Positions 60,996-64,000 of a stretch of 64,000 nt of DNA are shown one piece after another. Origin of the DNA: Antedon mediterranea (lineage: Eukaryota; Echinodermata; Crinoidea; Comatulida; Antedonidae); NCBI RefSeq assembly GCF_964355755.1, contig NC_092680.1, forward strand, positions 11,139,001 to 11,203,000. The letters run 5' to 3'. The translations under genes were made by a program, and so were the position numbers. The notes below the pieces were generated by a model. That model was given only the letters and a program-made list of their open reading frames with translations, had not been told where the DNA came from and searched no databases. Positions within the stretch are counted from its first letter, which is position 1. Every line of letters begins with the position of its first letter.

Positions 60996-62832
60996 CTTTG
61001 ATGTTTTGTGTGAAAAAGTTTTGTCGAAATGCTCAAAATGGTCTAAAACGTTTTTAAATACGATATAAAGCTATTTTGTGATCTTTGATGTTTTTGTGTG
61101 AAAAGTTTTATCGAAATGCTCAAAATGGTCTAAAACGTCTCCAAATGCGATTTGAAGCTCTTCTGTACACTTTGATGTTTTGTGTGAAAAAGTTTTGTCG
61201 AAATGCTCAAAATGGTCTAAAACGTTTTTAAATACGATATTAAGCTATTTTGTGATCTTTGATGTTTTTGTGTGAAAAGTTTTATCGAAATGCTCAAAAT
61301 GGTCTAAAACGGTTTCTATTGTGATTTTAAGCACTTTGATGATTTTGTGTAACCAAGTTTCATCGAAATGTACAAAATGGTCTAAAACGTCTCCAAATGC
61401 GATTTGAAGCTATTCTAAGTACTTTTGTGTTTTTATGTTAACAAGTTTTTTCGAAAATCACAAAATGGTCTAAAACGTCTTCAAATGCGATTTGAAGCTA
61501 TTCTGTACACTTTGATGTTTTGTGTGAAAAAGATTTGTCGATATGCTCAAAATGGTCTAAAACGTTTTTAAATACGATATTAAGCTGTTTTGTGCACTTT
61601 AATGATTTGTGTGAAAAGTTTTACGAAATGCTCAAAATGGTCTAAAACGGTTTCTAATGTGATTTTAAGCACTTTGATGTTTTTGTGTAACCAAGTTTTT
61701 TCGAAAATCACAAAATGGTCTAAAACGTCTCCAAATGCGATTTCAAGCTTTTCTAAGCACTTTGGTGTTTTTATGTTAACAAGTTTTTTTCGAAAATCAC
61801 AAAATGGTCTAAAACGTCTCCAAATGCGATTTGAGGATATTCTAAGCACTTTGGTGTTTTTATGTTAAAAAGTTTTTTCGAAAATCACAAAATGGTCTAA
61901 AACGTCTCCAAATGCGATTTGAAGCTATTCTGTACACTTTGATGTTTTGTGTGAAAAAGTTTTGTCGAAATGCTCAAAATGGTCTAAAACGTTTTTAAAA
62001 CGATATTAAGCTATTTTGTGCTCTTTGATGTTTTTGTGTAACCAAGTTTCATCGAAATCAACAAAATGGTCTAATACGTCTCCAAATGCGATTTCTAGTT
62101 TTTCCAAGCACTTTGCTGTTTTTATGTTAACAAGTTTTTTCGAAAATCACAAAATGGTCTAAAACGTCTTCAAATGCGATTTGAAGCTATTCTGTACACT
62201 TTGATGTTGTTGTGTGAAAAAGTTTTGTCGAAATGCTCAAAATGGTCTAAAACGTTTTTAAATACGATATAAAGCTATTTTGTGATCTTTGATGTTTTTG
62301 TGTGAAAAGTTTTATCGAAATGCTCAAAATGGTCTAAAACGGTTTCTAATGCGATTTGAAGCTATTCTGTACCCTTTGAAGTTTTTTGTGAAAAAGTTTT
62401 CTCGAAATGCTCAAAATGGTCTAAAAAGTTTTTATATACCATATTAAGCTATTTTGTGCACTTTGATGTTTTTTGTGAAAAGTTTTATCGAAATGCTCAA
62501 AATGGTCTAAAACGGTTTCTATTGGGATTTTAAGCACTTTGATGATTTTGTGTAACCAAGTTTCATCGAAATGTACAAAATGGTCTAAAACGTCTCCAAA
62601 TGCGATTTGAAGCTATTCTAAGTACTTTTGTGTTTTTATGTTAACAAGTTTTTTCGAAAATCACAAAATGGTCTAAAACGTCTTCAAATGCGATTTGAAG
62701 CTATTCTGTACACTTTTATGTTTTGTGTGAAAAAGTTTTGTCGAAATTCTCAAAATGGTCTAAAACGTTTTTAAATACGATATTAAGCTGTTTTGTGCAC
62801 TTTGATGATTTGTGTGAAAAGTTTTAACGAAA
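60996..62832 (+). repeat. Segment B, copy 2
   Basis: Partner of 16510-18345. A one-base T insertion in AAGTTTTTTTCG near 61789 shifts the offset from 44,486 to 44,487 and lengthens the open frame running through it. Beyond 62832 the order follows 13.4-14.6 kb rather than 18.3 kb. Confidence 0.82.
62066..62667 (+). repeat. 601-bp cassette, copy 11 (602 bp)
   Basis: Complete, with two private marks: GCGATTTCTAG in M11 near 62090 and a 1-bp insertion giving GATGTTGTTGTGTG in M3 near 62205. It corresponds to copy 4 at offset 44,487. Confidence 0.9.
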
Positions 62833-64000
62833 TGCTCAAAATGGTCAAAAACGGTTTCTAATGTGATTTTAAGCACTTTGATGTTTTTGTGTAACCAAGT
62901 TTTTTCAAAAATCACAAAATGGTCTAAAACGTCTCCAAATGCGATTTGAAGCTTTTCTAAGCACTTTGGTGTTTTTATGTTAACAAGTTTTTTCGAAAAT
63001 CACAAAATGGTCTAAAACGTCTCCAAATGCGATTTGAAGATATTCTGAGCACTTTGGTGTTTTTATGTTAAAAAGTTTTTTCGAAAATCACAAAATAGTC
63101 TAAAACGTCTCCAAATGCGATTTGAAGCTATTCTGTACACTTTGATGTTTTGTGTGAAAAAGTTTTGTCGAAATGCTCAAAATGGTCTAAAACGTTTTTA
63201 AAACGATATTAAGCTATTTTGTGCTCTTTGATGTTTTTATGTAACCAAGTTTCATCGAAAATCACAAAATGGTCTAAAACGTCTCAAAATGCGATTTGAA
63301 GCTTTTCTAAGCACTTTGGTGTTTTTATGTTAACAAGTTTTTTCGAAAATCACGAAATGGTCTAAAATGTCTCCAAATGCGATTTGAAGATATTCTGAGC
63401 ACTTTGGTGTTTTTATGTTAAAAAGTTTTTTCGAAAATCACAAAATGGTCTAAAACGTCTCCAAATGCGATTTGAAACTCTTCTGTACACTTTGATGTTT
63501 TGTGTGAAAAAGTTTTGTCGAAATGCTCAAAATGGTCTAAAACGTTTTTAAATACGATATTAAGCTGTTTTGTGCACTTTGATGATTTGTGTGAAAAGTT
63601 TTAACGAAATGCTCAAAATGGTCTAAAACGGTTTCTAATGTGATTTTAAGCACTTTGATGTTTTTGTGTAACCAAGTTTTATCGAAAATCACAAAATAGT
63701 CTAAAACGTCTCCAAATGCGATTTGAAGCTTTTCTAAGCACTTTGGTGTTTTTATGTTAACAAGTTTTTTCGAAAATCACAAAATGGTCTAAAACGTCTC
63801 CAAATGCGATTTGAGGATATTCTGAGCACTTTGGTGTTTTTTTGTTAAAAAGTTTTTTCGAAAATCACAAAATGGTCTAAAACGTCTCCAAATGCGATTT
63901 GAAGCTATTCTGTACACTTTGATGTTTTGTGTGAAAAAGTTTTGTCGAAATGCTCAAAATGGTCTAAAACATTTTTAAATACGATATTAAGCTATTTTGT

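Larger units (their letters stand above)
1..64000 (+). repeat. Satellite DNA array, ~86-88 bp monomer, head to tail
   Basis: The whole window consists of directly repeated monomers of 86, 87 or 88 bp, with regular 78-bp short forms. Each is recognised by the core AAAATGGTCTAAAACG, read on the plus strand throughout. I saw no inverted block, no insertion of unrelated sequence, no microsatellite tract and no unique flank; both ends are inside the array. A typical 88-bp monomer has 28 G+C (about 32%). Monomers fall into about ten classes arranged in multi-monomer higher-order units. This is typical of eukaryotic centromeric or pericentromeric satellites in general; location and species cannot be told from the sequence. 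No stretch in the window holds anything other than this repeat. Confidence 0.98.

Noticed and set aside
10066-61868. Open frames of 61, 63, 66, 73, 89 and 92 codons, many identical, containing a recurring KWSKT-like peptide
   Set aside because: They are translations of the satellite itself. The repeated peptide is the core read in frame, monomer lengths of 86 and 88 bp break the frame every one or two monomers, and identical frames recur only where the same block was copied. No start context, domain or codon bias supports a gene.
1-64000. CRISPR-like pattern (short conserved core every ~86 bp)
   Set aside because: The sequences between cores are themselves repeats in about ten classes, not unique spacers, and there is no leader or cas gene. 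The pattern is a satellite.
1-64000. CENP-B box
   Set aside because: The consensus needs TTCG followed after nine bases by CGGG. I saw no CGGG or CCCG in any monomer class, so neither strand can carry it.
1-64000. Telomeric repeats, tRNA, rRNA or transposon fragments
   Set aside because: I scanned for telomeric hexamers/heptamers, tRNA-like folds and long non-repeat stretches and found none; every line is accounted for by the monomer classes.
1-64000. Assigning the array to a particular species or named satellite family
   Set aside because: I do not recognise the monomer with certainty. A database search of the 88-bp M1 consensus against satellite libraries would decide this; I could not run it.

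Overview
The window is one uninterrupted eukaryotic tandem satellite array. I find no gene, RNA gene, transposon, CRISPR array or unique sequence in it. All 64 kb are head-to-tail copies, in one orientation, of an AT-rich monomer of about 86-88 bp (a typical monomer is about 32% G+C by hand count), plus two shortened 78-bp classes. Nearly every monomer carries the core AAAATGGTCTAAAACG. By arithmetic there are roughly 740-750 monomers. Both window ends lie inside the array, so it is longer than 64 kb. The sequence alone does not identify the species. Array length, homogeneity and lack of insertions fit centromeric or pericentromeric heterochromatin, but that is inference.

The array is built in layers. 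(1) About ten monomer classes, called M1-M11 here, differ by fixed substitutions and indels. (2) Classes join into short higher-order units: a 426/427-bp pentamer, a 350-bp tetramer and 339/340-bp tetramers. (3) A specific 601-bp, seven-monomer cassette (M11-M3-M7'-M10-M9-M8'-M1') occurs in 11 complete copies, one divergent copy and two partial copies. (4) Segments of 1-7 kb are duplicated at long offsets. The clearest is about 7.17 kb at 18381-25548 repeated at 30591-37758 (offset 12,210); its first 3.2 kb recurs at 57325-60540.

Layout. 1-2224: 340-bp tetramers and 427-type pentamers. 2225-9177: a 1.9-kb segment present twice (offset 5,137) with a small 339-bp tandem duplication between. 9178-18400: pentamer, tetramer and cassette mixtures, partly reused near 52-55 kb and 61-63 kb. 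18381-41377: the large nested duplications (offsets 12,210, 10,055, 12,637). 41378-50930: mainly 350/427-type blocks, including a 780-bp local amplification and a 3,965-offset duplication. 50931-52040: three successive ~425-bp pentamers from one variant founder. 52041-56640: copy of the 12-15 kb segment, then an 852-bp tandem duplication. 56000-60540: copy of 29.3-33.8 kb. 60541-64000: mosaic of earlier segments, still running at the window end.

The interest lies in array dynamics. Chimeric monomers, in-register 88-bp losses, a microhomology deletion, abrupt offset switches and marker variants shared between distant copies record unequal exchange, conversion and segmental amplification. The short open frames of 61-92 codons are by-products of the repeat and are not annotated as genes. 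Comparisons were made by eye; offsets were computed from marker positions, and boundaries marked 'about' may be off by tens of bases.
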